Made by a program: the position numbers and the translations under genes | Notes under the pieces: generated by a model | The model's input: the letters and a program-made list of their open reading frames with translations, nothing else | The model's database searches: none | What the model was told of the DNA's origin: nothing | Source: Microtetraspora glauca | GTDB lineage: Bacteria > Actinomycetota > Actinomycetes > Streptosporangiales > Streptosporangiaceae | Direction of reading: 5' to 3' | DNA: 64,000 nucleotides | Assembly: GCA_001570385.1 (NCBI GenBank) | Contig: BBYL01000015.1 | Span: forward strand, 196,659-260,658 | Part shown: piece by piece, positions 40,451-48,656 of the stretch | Layout: every line of letters starts with the position of its first letter | Numbering within the stretch: position 1 is the first letter of the stretch

Positions 40451-41365
40451 GTGTCCAGCAGCACGCCCGAAGTCAACGAGACCGCCGCCGTCGGCACCGC
40501 CCGTGTGAAGCGCGGCATGGCCGAGATGCTCAAGGGCGGCGTCATCATGGACGTCGTCACGCCCGAGCAGGCCAAGATCGCCGAGGACGCGGGTGCGGTC
40601 GCGGTCATGGCGCTGGAGCGGGTGCCCGCCGACATCCGCGCCCAGGGCGGGGTTTCCCGGATGAGCGACCCCGACATGATCGAGGGCATCATCGGCGCCG
40701 TCTCCATTCCGGTCATGGCCAAGGCCCGCATCGGCCACTTCGTCGAGGCCCAGGTGCTGCAGGCGCTTGGCGTCGACTACATCGACGAGTCCGAGGTGCT
40801 GACCCCGGCCGACTACGCCAACCACATCGACAAGTGGCGCTTCACCGTTCCCTACGTCTGCGGTGCCACCAACCTGGGCGAGGCGCTGCGCCGCATCACC
40901 GAGGGCGCCGCGATGATCCGCTCCAAGGGTGAGGCCGGCACCGGCGACGTCTCCAACGCCGTCACCCACATGCGCACCATCCGCGCCGAGATCCGGCGGC
41001 TCACCTCGCTCCCCGAGGACGAGCTGTACGTCGCCGCCAAGGAACTGCAGGCGCCGTACGAGCTGGTCGCCGAGGTCGCGAAGGCCGGAAAGCTGCCGGT
41101 CGTGCTGTTCACCGCGGGCGGCATCGCCACCCCGGCCGACGCCGCGATGATGATGCAGCTCGGCGCCGAGGGCGTCTTCGTCGGCTCCGGCATCTTCAAG
41201 TCCGGTGACCCGGCCAAGCGCGCCGCCGCCATCGTCAAGGCCACCACCTTCTACGACGACCCCGACGTGGTCGCCAAGGTCTCGCGCGGTCTCGGCGAGG
41301 CGATGGTCGGCATCAACGTCGACGACATCCCGGTCCCGCACCGGCTGGCCGAGCGCGGCTGGTGA
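40451..41365 (+). CDS. pdxS: Pyridoxal 5'-phosphate synthase, PdxS subunit
   Basis: This 304-residue synthase subunit of the DXP-independent vitamin B6 pathway builds PLP from ribose-5-phosphate, glyceraldehyde-3-phosphate and ammonia delivered by PdxT. Conserved signatures are VKRGMAEMLKGGVIMDVV, AVMALERVPADIR, IMAKARIGH-type VMAKARIGHFVEAQ, YIDESEVLTPAD and VNFAAGG-like VLFTAGGIATPADAA. The length is typical, and it forms a dodecamer with PdxT. GTG 40451 has GAGG upstream. A strong terminator follows, and a MarR-MFS cassette separates it from pdxT. Confidence 0.98.
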   Translation: MSSSTPEVNETAAVGTARVKRGMAEMLKGGVIMDVVTPEQAKIAEDAGAVAVMALERVPADIRAQGGVSRMSDPDMIEGIIGAVSIPVMAKARIGHFVEAQVLQALGVDYIDESEVLTPADYANHIDKWRFTVPYVCGATNLGEALRRITEGAAMIRSKGEAGTGDVSNAVTHMRTIRAEIRRLTSLPEDELYVAAKELQAPYELVAEVAKAGKLPVVLFTAGGIATPADAAMMMQLGAEGVFVGSGIFKSGDPAKRAAAIVKATTFYDDPDVVAKVSRGLGEAMVGINVDDIPVPHRLAERGW

Positions 41366-41389
41366 TCACGCCACCACACGGCTGAGCGC

Positions 41390-41419
41390 GACGGCGGTCC
41401 CGACCACGGGGCCGCCGTC
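41390..41419 (+). terminator. Terminator after pdxS
   Basis: Arms GACGGCGG and CCGCCGTC, extended inward by CCC/GGG, lie 25 bases after pdxS. A second hairpin (GGGGTCC at 41431 with GGACCCC at 41453) follows. Confidence 0.7.
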
Positions 41420-41470
41420 TCCGCGTCTGTGGGGTCCTTCCGCCTCTTCCGGGGACCCCGCCGGGCGAAT

Positions 41471-41501
41471 ACTTAGACAGACTAAGTTAGTATGGCTAAG
41501 T
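41471..41501 (+). promoter_or_regulatory. MarR operator and leaderless promoter
   Basis: Palindrome ACTTAG-ACAGA-CTAAGT (41471-41487) is followed by TAGTAT (41488-41493), a good -10, and a third half-site CTAAGT (41496-41501). The ATG of the MarR gene begins at 41502, so transcription should start at or next to it. Self-repression is the expected behaviour. Confidence 0.65.
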
Positions 41502-41927
41502 ATGACGACGGATGACACGCGAGGGCTGGCGGAGAGCCTGTCCCGCGAGCTGCGCCACCTGGTGCTCCTACTGCGCCGCACGACGGCGGGCCAGCCGATC
41601 ACCACCCAGCAGTACTCCGTGCTCGGCTCCCTGGAGGGCGGCGGCCGGCGGATGACCGAGCTGGCCGAGGAGCACGCGGTGCAACTCCCCACGATGACGG
41701 TGCAGATCAACCGGCTGGAGGAGGCCGGACTGGTGGCGCGCGCGGCCGATCCCGCCGACGCGCGGGTCCGCACCGTCGAACTCACCGACGAGGGGCGCAC
41801 CCGCCTGTACGCCGTCCGGCAGTCCAGGATCGCCTACCTCACCCGTCAGCTGAGCACGCTCACCCCGGAGGAGCGCGCCGCCATCGACGTCGCACTGCCC
41901 GCCCTCGCCAAGCTCGGCCGGAGCTGA
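41502..41927 (+). CDS. MarR-family transcriptional regulator
   Basis: This 141-residue winged-helix regulator has the usual MarR features. The dimer helix LSRELRHLVLLLRRTT comes first. The recognition region is MTELAEEHAVQLPTMTVQINRLEEAGLV and the wing is RAADPADARVRTVELTDEGR. MarR proteins typically bind palindromes in their own promoter and release on binding small phenolic or lipophilic ligands. Repeats ACTTAG/CTAAGT overlap its promoter, and the start appears leaderless. It is followed after 11 bases by an MFS exporter, which it should control. The cassette interrupts the usual pdxS-pdxT neighbourhood. Confidence 0.92.
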   Translation: MTTDDTRGLAESLSRELRHLVLLLRRTTAGQPITTQQYSVLGSLEGGGRRMTELAEEHAVQLPTMTVQINRLEEAGLVARAADPADARVRTVELTDEGRTRLYAVRQSRIAYLTRQLSTLTPEERAAIDVALPALAKLGRS

Positions 41928-41938
41928 AGGAGCCCACG

Positions 41939-43147
41939 GTGTCACAGCAGAACGGCGGGATCCTCCGTCAGCCCGTATCGGTCTGGGCCACGGCGTTCGC
42001 CGCGGTGGTGGCCTTCATGGGGATCGGGCTCGTCGATCCCATCCTCCCCTCGATCGCGCAGGGCCTGCACGCCACGCCGAGCCAGGTGTCGCTGCTGTTC
42101 ACCAGCTACTTCCTGGTCACCGCGGTCGCGATGCTGGTCACCGGCTGGGTCTCCAGCAGGATCGGCGGCAAGCGGACCCTGTTGCTCGGTCTCGCGCTCG
42201 TCATCGTCTTCGCCGCACTGGCCGGGACGTCCGGAACGGTCGGGCAGCTCGTCGGCTTCCGCGCCGGCTGGGGCCTGGGCAACGCGCTGTTCGTGGCCAC
42301 GGCGCTGGCGGTGATCGTCGGCGCGGCCAGCGGCGGCGCCGAGAAGGCCATCATCCTGTACGAGGCGGCCCTCGGCCTCGGCATCTCCCTCGGCCCGCTG
42401 GTCGGGGCGCTCCTGGGCGACTGGAACTGGCGGGCGCCCTTCTTCGGCACCGCGACGCTGATGGCCGTCGGCTTCGTCCTGATCGTGACCATGCTCGCGG
42501 CGACGCCGAAGCCCGCCGCACGGACCCGGCTGGGCGATCCGATCCGCGCCCTCGCCCACGGCGGCCTGTCCACCACCGCCTTCACCGCGCTCTTCTACAA
42601 CTTCGCGTTCTTCACCGTGCTGGCGTTCACGCCGTTCATCCTCGGCATGTCGGCGTACGGCATCGGCGCGGTGTTCTTCGGCTGGGGCGTGTGCGTCGCG
42701 CTGGCCTCCGTCTTCGGGGCTCCCTGGCTGCAGCGCCGCCTCGGGTCGGTCCGGGTGCTCTTCCTCTCCCTCGGGCTGCTGGCCGTCCTCCAGGTGGGCA
42801 TCGCGCTCTCCGGGCAGGCCGGGACGGTCGTCTTCGTCATCCTGTGCGGCATTCCCATCGGGTTCAACAACACGATCTTCACCGAGGCCGCGATGGAGGT
42901 GTCCGACGCGCCGCGTCCCGTCGCCTCGGCCGGATACAACTTCGTCCGCTGGATGGGCGGCGCGCTCGCGCCGTACATCGTGACCAAGCTGGGCGAGGAG
43001 TTCGGGGACGCCGTGCCGTACTACGTGGGCGCGGCCTGCTGCCTCGTCGGCATCGCGATCCTGTACGCCCGGCGGCACCACCTGGCCACCCTGGACCACG
43101 TCGACGTCGATCACACCTTCCAGGACGCGTCGCCCGCACAGGCATAA
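41939..43147 (+). CDS. MFS transporter (12-helix, DHA1-like)
   Basis: This 402-residue membrane transporter has the DHA1-type start (AFMGIGLVDPILPSIAQGL). Motif A is VTGWVSSRIGGKRTLLLG and motif C is LGISLGPLVGALLG. Twelve helices are expected. NTIFTEAAMEVSDAPRPVASAGYNF in the second half is typical of this actinobacterial subgroup. It is translated right after MarR (GAAGGAG upstream of GTG 41939), so it is probably an efflux pump induced by the MarR ligand. The substrate is unknown. Confidence 0.92.
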   Translation: MSQQNGGILRQPVSVWATAFAAVVAFMGIGLVDPILPSIAQGLHATPSQVSLLFTSYFLVTAVAMLVTGWVSSRIGGKRTLLLGLALVIVFAALAGTSGTVGQLVGFRAGWGLGNALFVATALAVIVGAASGGAEKAIILYEAALGLGISLGPLVGALLGDWNWRAPFFGTATLMAVGFVLIVTMLAATPKPAARTRLGDPIRALAHGGLSTTAFTALFYNFAFFTVLAFTPFILGMSAYGIGAVFFGWGVCVALASVFGAPWLQRRLGSVRVLFLSLGLLAVLQVGIALSGQAGTVVFVILCGIPIGFNNTIFTEAAMEVSDAPRPVASAGYNFVRWMGGALAPYIVTKLGEEFGDAVPYYVGAACCLVGIAILYARRHHLATLDHVDVDHTFQDASPAQA

Positions 43148-43214
43148 AACGTGCGGTTTGGGGCGTTCTGCGCCTTGGTTCTACGCTGGGACCACCGCTG
43201 ACGAAAGGATGATC

Positions 43215-43805
43215 GTGACGACTGCGCCGCTGATCGGCGTGCTCGCCCTCCAGGGCGACGTGCGCGAGCACGCCCGCGCCATCGAGGCCGCGGGTGCCAG
43301 GGCGATGGCCGTACGCCGCAGGAGCGAACTGGACGCGGTCGACGCGCTGGTGCTCCCCGGCGGCGAGTCGACCACGATGTGGAAGCTCGCGACCGCGTTC
43401 GACCTGCTCGAACCGCTCCGGCTACGGATCAAGGACGGCCTGCCCACGTACGGCTCCTGCGCGGGGATGATCATGCTGGCCGACCGGATCGAGGGCGGCG
43501 TCGACGGCCAGGAGACACTGGGCGGCATCGACATGGTCGTGCGCCGCAACGCCTTCGGCCGCCAGGTCGACTCCTTCGAGGCCGATCTCGACTTCGCGGC
43601 CAAGGGCCGCGTCCGGGCCGTCTTCATCCGCGCGCCGTGGGTCGAGTCGATCGGACCCGACGTGGAGGTGCTGGGCCGGGCGGAGCCCGGGGGTAGGATC
43701 GTCGCGGTCCGACAGGGACCTCTGCTCGCGACGTCCTTCCACCCGGAGTTGACGGGTGACGCGCGGGTGCACTCGTATTTTGTCGAAATGGTGAGGGAGT
43801 TCTAG
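43215..43805 (+). CDS. pdxT: Pyridoxal 5'-phosphate synthase glutaminase, PdxT subunit
   Basis: This 196-residue class I glutaminase supplies ammonia to PdxS. The triad is visible: nucleophile C82 in YGSCAGMI, and H176 and E178 in FHPEL. The oxyanion-type motif PGGESTTMW is at 48-56. GTG 43215 is chosen because GAAAGG lies six bases upstream; ATG 43209 is in frame but too close to that site. The following yebC gene begins three bases after the stop, so the two are co-transcribed. Confidence 0.96.
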   Translation: MTTAPLIGVLALQGDVREHARAIEAAGARAMAVRRRSELDAVDALVLPGGESTTMWKLATAFDLLEPLRLRIKDGLPTYGSCAGMIMLADRIEGGVDGQETLGGIDMVVRRNAFGRQVDSFEADLDFAAKGRVRAVFIRAPWVESIGPDVEVLGRAEPGGRIVAVRQGPLLATSFHPELTGDARVHSYFVEMVREF

Positions 43806-43808
43806 GCG

Positions 43809-44564
43809 ATGTCCGGCCACTCCAAATGGGCGACGACGAAGCACAAGAAGGCCGCGCTCGACTCCAAGCGCGGAAAGCTGTTCGCCAAGCTCATCAAGAA
43901 CATCGAGGTCGCGGCCCGGACCGGCGGCCCCGACCCGGACGGTAACCCGACGCTGTACGACGCGATCACCAAGGCGCGGAAGAACTCCGTGCCCATCGAC
44001 AACATCGAGCGGGCGCGCAAGCGCGGCGGCGGCCTGGAGGCCGGCGGCGCCGACTGGCAGACCATCATGTACGAGGGCTACGCCCCCGGCGGCGTGGCCG
44101 TGCTGATCGAGTGCCTCACCGACAACCGCAACCGGGCGGCGTCCGAGGTCCGCGTCGCGCTGACCCGCAACGGCGGCTCGCTGGCCGACCCCGGCTCGGT
44201 GTCGTACATGTTCAACCGCAAGGGCGTCGTCCTGGTGCCGAGGGCCGGCGACCTCTCCGAGGACGACGTGCTGATGGCCGTCCTCGACGCGGGCGCCGAA
44301 GAGGTCAACGACCTCGGCGAGGCGTTCGAGGTCGTGTCCGAGGCGACGAACCTGATCCCGGTGCGCACGGCGCTCCAGGACGCGGGGATCGACTACGAGT
44401 CCGCCGAGGCGAGCTTCCTGCCCAGCATGAACATCCCGCTCGACGAGGAGGGCGCGCGCAAGGTCTTCCGCCTCATCGACGCGCTCGAGGACAGCGACGA
44501 CGTGCAGAACGTCTGGGCGAACTTCGACGTCTCCGACGAGATCATGGAGAGGCTGGAGGCGTAG
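43809..44564 (+). CDS. yebC: YebC/PmpR-family transcriptional regulatory protein
   Basis: This 251-residue protein begins MSGHSKWATTKHKKAALDSK and has the three-domain YebC fold: KLIKNIEVAARTGG, NIERARKRGGG, YEGYAPGGVAVLIECLTDN and the acidic C-terminal part. Family members act as DNA-binding regulators, and recent work links some to translation of proline stretches. It lies directly after pdxT and upstream of the ruv genes, the usual actinobacterial order. A hairpin straddles its stop codon. Confidence 0.97.
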   Translation: MSGHSKWATTKHKKAALDSKRGKLFAKLIKNIEVAARTGGPDPDGNPTLYDAITKARKNSVPIDNIERARKRGGGLEAGGADWQTIMYEGYAPGGVAVLIECLTDNRNRAASEVRVALTRNGGSLADPGSVSYMFNRKGVVLVPRAGDLSEDDVLMAVLDAGAEEVNDLGEAFEVVSEATNLIPVRTALQDAGIDYESAEASFLPSMNIPLDEEGARKVFRLIDALEDSDDVQNVWANFDVSDEIMERLEA

Positions 44565-44576
44565 GCGCCTCCAGCC
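44551..44576 (+). terminator. Hairpin spanning the yebC stop codon
   Basis: Perfect 11-bp arms GGCTGGAGGCG (44551-44561) and CGCCTCCAGCC (44566-44576) with a TAGG loop that contains most of the TAG stop codon. It may act as terminator and mRNA 3'-end stabiliser. Confidence 0.6.
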
Positions 44577-44651
44577 GGTCCGCCGCCCGCGCCGTCGTCC
44601 CGGTCATCGCGTGACCACGACGGGTACGGCACGGGCGGCACGGAAAACCGG

Positions 44652-44681
44652 TTGGCGGCGGGCCGCCCACCGGCATAGTTT
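44652..44681 (+). promoter_or_regulatory. Promoter of a leaderless acetyltransferase gene
   Basis: TTGGCG (44652-44657), 18 bases, then TAGTTT (44676-44681). The GTG start at 44690 lies nine bases after the -10, so the transcript probably starts at the codon. No ribosome-binding site is present, which supports a leaderless mRNA. Confidence 0.6.
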
Positions 44682-44689
44682 GGCCGATC

Positions 44690-45847
44690 GTGGACATCCG
44701 TGACCTGACCGCCGACGATCTCGACGCGGTACTCGACAACCGCAAGCGCGCCTTCGGCCCTCTTTCCGGCGGAGACGCCGAGACCTGGCGCAAGATGGTG
44801 GCGCCGTTCCTGCCGGAGGGGCGCTACATCGGCGCTTTCGACGGCTCCCGGCTGGTCGCCACCGCGCGGATCAACGCCTACACCCAGTGGTGGCACGGCC
44901 GGCCGATGTCGATGGGCGGCGTCGCGGGCGTCACGGTCGCTCCGGAGGACCGGGGCCGCGGTGTGGGCCGCCTCATCATGCGGGCGACCATCGACCGGGC
45001 GGCCGAGCTCGGTCACGTCGTCTCCGCCCTCTATCCGGCCACCACGCCGCTCTATCGCGGCATGGGCTGGGAGCACGCGGGCGGCCTGAGCCGGACGACC
45101 CTCCCCACCGAGACGCTGCGCGCGCTGGGCGCGGGCGGCGCCGACGTCAAGCTGCGCCGGATGGGCCCGGACGACGCGCCCGAGCTCATCGCGACGATGG
45201 GGCGGGTCTACGCCTCCACCCGCGCGTCCGGCCCGCTCTGCTACGACGAGCGCACGTGGCGCCTGTGGCTGGCCGAGGAGGACGACTTCTGCTACATCGC
45301 CGACGACGGTTTCGTGATCTACCGGTGGAGCGGCAAGGACATCGAGGTCGACGGCTGCGTGGCCGGATCCGAGGCGACGACGCGGGCCCTGTGGTCGCTG
45401 GTCGGCACGGCCTCCTCGATCGCCAAGTCGGTCACGGCGTGCGTCGAACCGCAGGACCCCCTGCTCTGGCTGATCCGCGAGCGGTCGCAGGACGAGATCA
45501 GGCAGACGCGCTGGATGTTCCGCCTGATCGACCTCCCCGCCGCCGTCGCCCGGCGCGGCTTCCCGGCGGGAGTCTCGCTGGACGCCGTCGTCCACGTCGA
45601 GGACGCGCAACGCCCGTCGAACTCCGGCTCCTGGCGGCTGGAGGTCTCCGCGGGATCGGGCACCGCCACCGCCGTCGCGGACGGGGGAGGGCCCACCTTC
45701 ACGGTCGGCGGCCTGTCCGCGCTGTTCGCCGGCGTCCCCACGGCCACGCTGCGCCGTACCGGCCTGGTCACGGGCGGCTCCGCCGAGGACGACGAGGCGC
45801 TCGACTCGGCCTTCCGTTGCGCGGCGTACATGATCGACTACTTCTGA
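44690..45847 (+). CDS. Eis-like GNAT N-acetyltransferase
   Basis: This 385-residue protein has the three-part Eis layout. The N-terminal GNAT domain has the acetyl-CoA loop VAPEDRGRGVGRLIM and the Tyr-containing LYPATTPLYRGMGWEHAG. A second, degenerate GNAT domain follows, then a C-terminal SCP2-like domain. The chain ends MIDYF; in Eis the C-terminal carboxylate of the last Phe takes part in catalysis, and this ending is kept. Eis proteins acetylate aminoglycosides and other amines in the cytoplasm. The gene has its own promoter and looks leaderless. Confidence 0.88.
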   Translation: MDIRDLTADDLDAVLDNRKRAFGPLSGGDAETWRKMVAPFLPEGRYIGAFDGSRLVATARINAYTQWWHGRPMSMGGVAGVTVAPEDRGRGVGRLIMRATIDRAAELGHVVSALYPATTPLYRGMGWEHAGGLSRTTLPTETLRALGAGGADVKLRRMGPDDAPELIATMGRVYASTRASGPLCYDERTWRLWLAEEDDFCYIADDGFVIYRWSGKDIEVDGCVAGSEATTRALWSLVGTASSIAKSVTACVEPQDPLLWLIRERSQDEIRQTRWMFRLIDLPAAVARRGFPAGVSLDAVVHVEDAQRPSNSGSWRLEVSAGSGTATAVADGGGPTFTVGGLSALFAGVPTATLRRTGLVTGGSAEDDEALDSAFRCAAYMIDYF

Positions 45848-45888
45848 TTCCGCGTTACCGGCGATCTAGCGCCCCCGCCCGGAGTAGA

Positions 45889-45920
45889 GTTCTTCGCCGA
45901 ACACGTGTTCGGCGAAGAAC
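45889..45920. promoter_or_regulatory. 32-bp perfect palindrome with LexA (SOS) box before ruvC
   Basis: Two 16-base halves, GTTCTTCGCCGAACAC and GTGTTCGGCGAAGAAC, are exact reverse complements. The centre, CCGAACACGTGTTCGG, fits the actinobacterial LexA box TCGAAC-n4-GTTCGA except for the outermost bases. TAGAGT (45885-45890) just upstream could be the -10. The palindrome ends 16 bases before the ruvC start, so LexA would block the ruvCAB promoter. Confidence 0.75.
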
Positions 45921-45935
45921 GGATCCGGGGGAGGC

Positions 45936-46538
45936 GTGCCGGTGCGATTGCCCGAGCTGAGGGTGATGGGAGTCGATCCGGGGCTGACCCGATGCGGCCT
46001 CGGAGCGGTCGAGGGCCGTCCCGGCGCCGCGCTTCGCATGGTCGCCGTCGGGGTGGTCCGCACGCCCGCCGATGACGACATCGGCTCACGGCTGGTCGCC
46101 ATCGAGGCCGGGATCGAGCGCTGGCTCGACGAGATCCGGCCGGACGCGGTGGCCGTGGAACGCGTCTTCGCCCAGCACAACGTGCGCACCGTGATGGGCA
46201 CCGCACAGGCGTCCGCGGTCGCCATCACCTGCGCCGCGCGCCGGGGCCTGCCGGTCGCGCTGCACACGCCGAGCGAGGTGAAGGCCGCCATCACCGGGAA
46301 CGGCAACGCCGACAAGAAGCAGGTCGGCACCATGGTCACCCGGCTGCTGAGGCTGGACGCCATGCCCAAGCCGGCCGACGCCGCCGACGCGCTGGCCCTC
46401 GCCATCTGCCACGTCTGGCGCGGGGGCGTGCAGAACCGGCTGGCCCTGGCCCAGGCGCAGGCCCTCGCCAAGAGAGGCGGTCCGGGGGCGAACATCGCGC
46501 TGCAGCCCGGTTATCGCCACCCCGGAGCCGGCCGATGA
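45936..46538 (+). CDS. ruvC: Holliday-junction endonuclease RuvC
   Basis: This 200-residue nuclease resolves Holliday junctions in recombination repair. All four metal-binding acidic residues are visible: D14 (VMGVDPGLTRCG), E75 (VAVERVFAQ), D148 and D151 (PADAADALALA). GNGNADKKQVGTMV is the conserved basic region. GTG 45936 has GGGGGAGG upstream. It is the first gene of ruvC-ruvA-ruvB and sits just downstream of a probable SOS box. Confidence 0.97.
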   Translation: MPVRLPELRVMGVDPGLTRCGLGAVEGRPGAALRMVAVGVVRTPADDDIGSRLVAIEAGIERWLDEIRPDAVAVERVFAQHNVRTVMGTAQASAVAITCAARRGLPVALHTPSEVKAAITGNGNADKKQVGTMVTRLLRLDAMPKPADAADALALAICHVWRGGVQNRLALAQAQALAKRGGPGANIALQPGYRHPGAGR

Positions 46539-46620
46539 GCGGGGCGCATCGGATGTCGGCATCCTCTGGTAGGACTGGGGACCGCGAGGCCGGGCGGGCC
46601 GATGGGGGAGGGAGCGCGCA

Positions 46621-47241
46621 GTGATCGCATCCGTGGCGGGCCGGGTGACCGGCATCGGGCCGGACGCCGCCGTGATCGAGATGGGCGGGGTGGGCATCCT
46701 GGTCCACTGCACCCCTGGCACGCTGGCCGGCCTGCGGGTGGGTGAGCCCGGCAGGCTCGCGACCTCACTGGTCGTCCGCGAGGAGTCGCTCACCCTGTAC
46801 GGCTTCGCCTCCGACGACGAGCGCACCGTGTTCGAGATGCTCCAGACCGCCAGTGGCGTCGGGCCGCGCATCGCGCTCGCCATGCTGGCCGTGCACACGC
46901 CGAGCGCGCTGCGGGTGGCCGTCGCCAGCGCCGACATCAAGGCGCTGACCATGGTGCCCGGCATCGGCCAGAAGGGCGCCCAGCGCATCGTGCTCGAACT
47001 CAAGGGCAAGCTGGGCACGCCCGACGAGGCGGTCAACGCCGCGCTGGGCGGCGGGGCTCCGGTTCCCGCCTGGCGCGATCAGGTCCATTCCGGCCTGGTC
47101 GGCCTCGGCTACTCCACCAGGGACGCCGACGAGGCCGTCGCCGCCGTGGCCCCCGAGGCGGACGCCGAAGTGGCCGCCGGCCGGGCGCCCCAGGTCGCCG
47201 CGCTACTCAAGTCGGCCCTGCGCGCGCTGAGTGTCCGGTGA
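46621..47241 (+). CDS. ruvA: Holliday-junction branch-migration protein RuvA
   Basis: This 206-residue protein binds four-way junctions and loads RuvB. The N-terminal OB-fold has MIASVAGRVTGIGPDAAVIE and EESLTLYGFASDDER. The helix-hairpin-helix pair is TASGVGPRIALAML and MVPGIGQKGAQRIVLELKGKL. The C-terminal RuvB-binding helices have LVGLGYSTRDADEAV. GTG 46621 has GGGAGGGAG upstream, 82 bases after ruvC. Confidence 0.97.
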   Translation: MIASVAGRVTGIGPDAAVIEMGGVGILVHCTPGTLAGLRVGEPGRLATSLVVREESLTLYGFASDDERTVFEMLQTASGVGPRIALAMLAVHTPSALRVAVASADIKALTMVPGIGQKGAQRIVLELKGKLGTPDEAVNAALGGGAPVPAWRDQVHSGLVGLGYSTRDADEAVAAVAPEADAEVAAGRAPQVAALLKSALRALSVR

Positions 47242-47290
47242 GCCGTCCGGTGAAACCTTCAGCGCGCCCGCCGATCCCGGGGAGACCGTC

Positions 47291-48352
47291 GTGAGCATGG
47301 AGCGAGACCTGGTGTCGCCCGACGCCGAGGGCGACGAGCACGCGATCGAGGCGGCGCTGCGGCCCCGGCGGCTGGAGGAGTTCATCGGCCAGGGGCGGGT
47401 GAGGGAGCAGCTCTCGCTGGTGCTGGAGAGCGCCCTGCGCCGCAACCGCCCGCCGGACCACGTGCTGATGAGCGGCGGCCCCGGCCTGGGCAAGACGACG
47501 CTCGCCATGATCATCGCGGCAGAGCTGGGCGCGCCGCTCCGGATGACCTCGGGTCCGGCTCTGGAGCGGGCCGGCGATCTGGCCGCGATCCTCTCGACGC
47601 TGGCCGAGGGCGAGGTCCTCTTCATCGACGAGATCCACCGGATGGCCCGGCCCGCCGAGGAGATGCTCTACCTCGCGATGGAGGACTTCCGGGTCGACAT
47701 CGTCGTCGGCAAGGGCCCGGGCGCCACCTCCATCCCGCTGGACATCGCGCCGTTCACGCTGGTCGGGGCGACCACGCGGGCGGGCCTGCTCCCCGCGCCG
47801 CTGCGCGACCGCTTCGGGTTCACCGCCCACATGGACTTCTACGAGGCGGCGGAGCTGGAGCAGGTCCTGCACCGGTCGGCGCGGCTGCTGTCCGTCGAGC
47901 TGCCCGGTGAGGGCGCGCACGAGATCGCCCGCCGCTCGCGCGGCACGCCCCGCATCGCGAACCGGTTGCTCCGGCGGGTCCGCGACTTCTCCGACGTCCG
48001 GGCCGAAGGAGTGATCACACGGGAGATCGCGGCCGCGGCTCTCAACCTCTACGAGGTGGACGCCGAGGGGCTCGACCGGCTCGACCGCGCGGTCCTGGGG
48101 GCGCTGCTGCGCAAGTTCGGCGGTGGTCCGGTGGGGCTGTCCACGCTGGCGGTGGCGGTGGGGGAGGAGCCGGAGACCGTGGAGGTCGTGGCCGAGCCGT
48201 TCCTCGTACGGCAGGGCCTGCTCGCCCGCACCCCGCGGGGTCGCGTGGCGACGGCGGCGGCCTGGGCGCACCTCGGGCTGGTGCCGCCGCCCGACGCCTT
48301 CGGTGCCGTTCCGGTGCTCCTGGAGGATCAGCAGAACATCTCGGAGCCCTGA
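47291..48352 (+). CDS. ruvB: Holliday-junction helicase RuvB
   Basis: This 353-residue AAA+ motor drives branch migration. It has LRPRRLEEFIGQGRVREQL, Walker A MSGGPGLGKTTLA, Walker B EVLFIDEIHRM, sensor 1 LVGATTRAGLL, the arginine finger region RDRFGF, and the winged-helix C-terminus GPVGLSTLAVAVGE. GTG 47291 is chosen because GGGGAG lies six bases upstream. An in-frame GTG at 47231 would overlap ruvA and add 20 residues. It ends the ruvCAB operon. Confidence 0.97.
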   Translation: MSMERDLVSPDAEGDEHAIEAALRPRRLEEFIGQGRVREQLSLVLESALRRNRPPDHVLMSGGPGLGKTTLAMIIAAELGAPLRMTSGPALERAGDLAAILSTLAEGEVLFIDEIHRMARPAEEMLYLAMEDFRVDIVVGKGPGATSIPLDIAPFTLVGATTRAGLLPAPLRDRFGFTAHMDFYEAAELEQVLHRSARLLSVELPGEGAHEIARRSRGTPRIANRLLRRVRDFSDVRAEGVITREIAAAALNLYEVDAEGLDRLDRAVLGALLRKFGGGPVGLSTLAVAVGEEPETVEVVAEPFLVRQGLLARTPRGRVATAAAWAHLGLVPPPDAFGAVPVLLEDQQNISEP

Positions 48353-48507
48353 ATGCCTGCGCGTGAAAGCCGTACATTTCATGAAAGAGGCGGAAATATC
48401 GGGGGGATGGAAGTCGGACGCCAAGGGCGTACTGCCCGCGCATGGTCACAGATCGGTTGCAAAGACGCTGAAATGGGCACTTTCCCGCGTGCCATATCGT
48501 GGGTTCG
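48353..48507. other. Intergenic region between ruvB and yajC
   Basis: This stretch is unusually AT-rich in places (TACATTTCATGAAAGAGG near 48371) and holds no convincing gene. A frame starting at the ATG directly after ruvB encodes 70 basic residues without family resemblance or ribosome-binding site. Confidence 0.5.
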
Positions 48508-48537
48508 TTGCCGCTCTTCGAGCGGCTCGCCTACACT
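48508..48537 (+). promoter_or_regulatory. Promoter of the yajC-secD-secF operon
   Basis: TTGCCG (48508-48513), 18 bases, then TACACT (48532-48537), a good sigma-A-type -10. The yajC start lies about 120 bases downstream. Confidence 0.55.
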
Positions 48538-48656
48538 GCGTGGCTTGACTGGCCGCTTACGCTGACGCTTCTCAGTGACGTGGCAGCCGCGCTCAAACGC
48601 GAAACTGGACCTCCGGCGTCAAGCCGGTTCATCACGTAATGGAAAGGGTGGCCCCC

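Noticed and set aside
48353..48565. 70-codon frame starting directly after ruvB
   Set aside because: No ribosome-binding site or family resemblance, and the promoter of yajC lies inside it.
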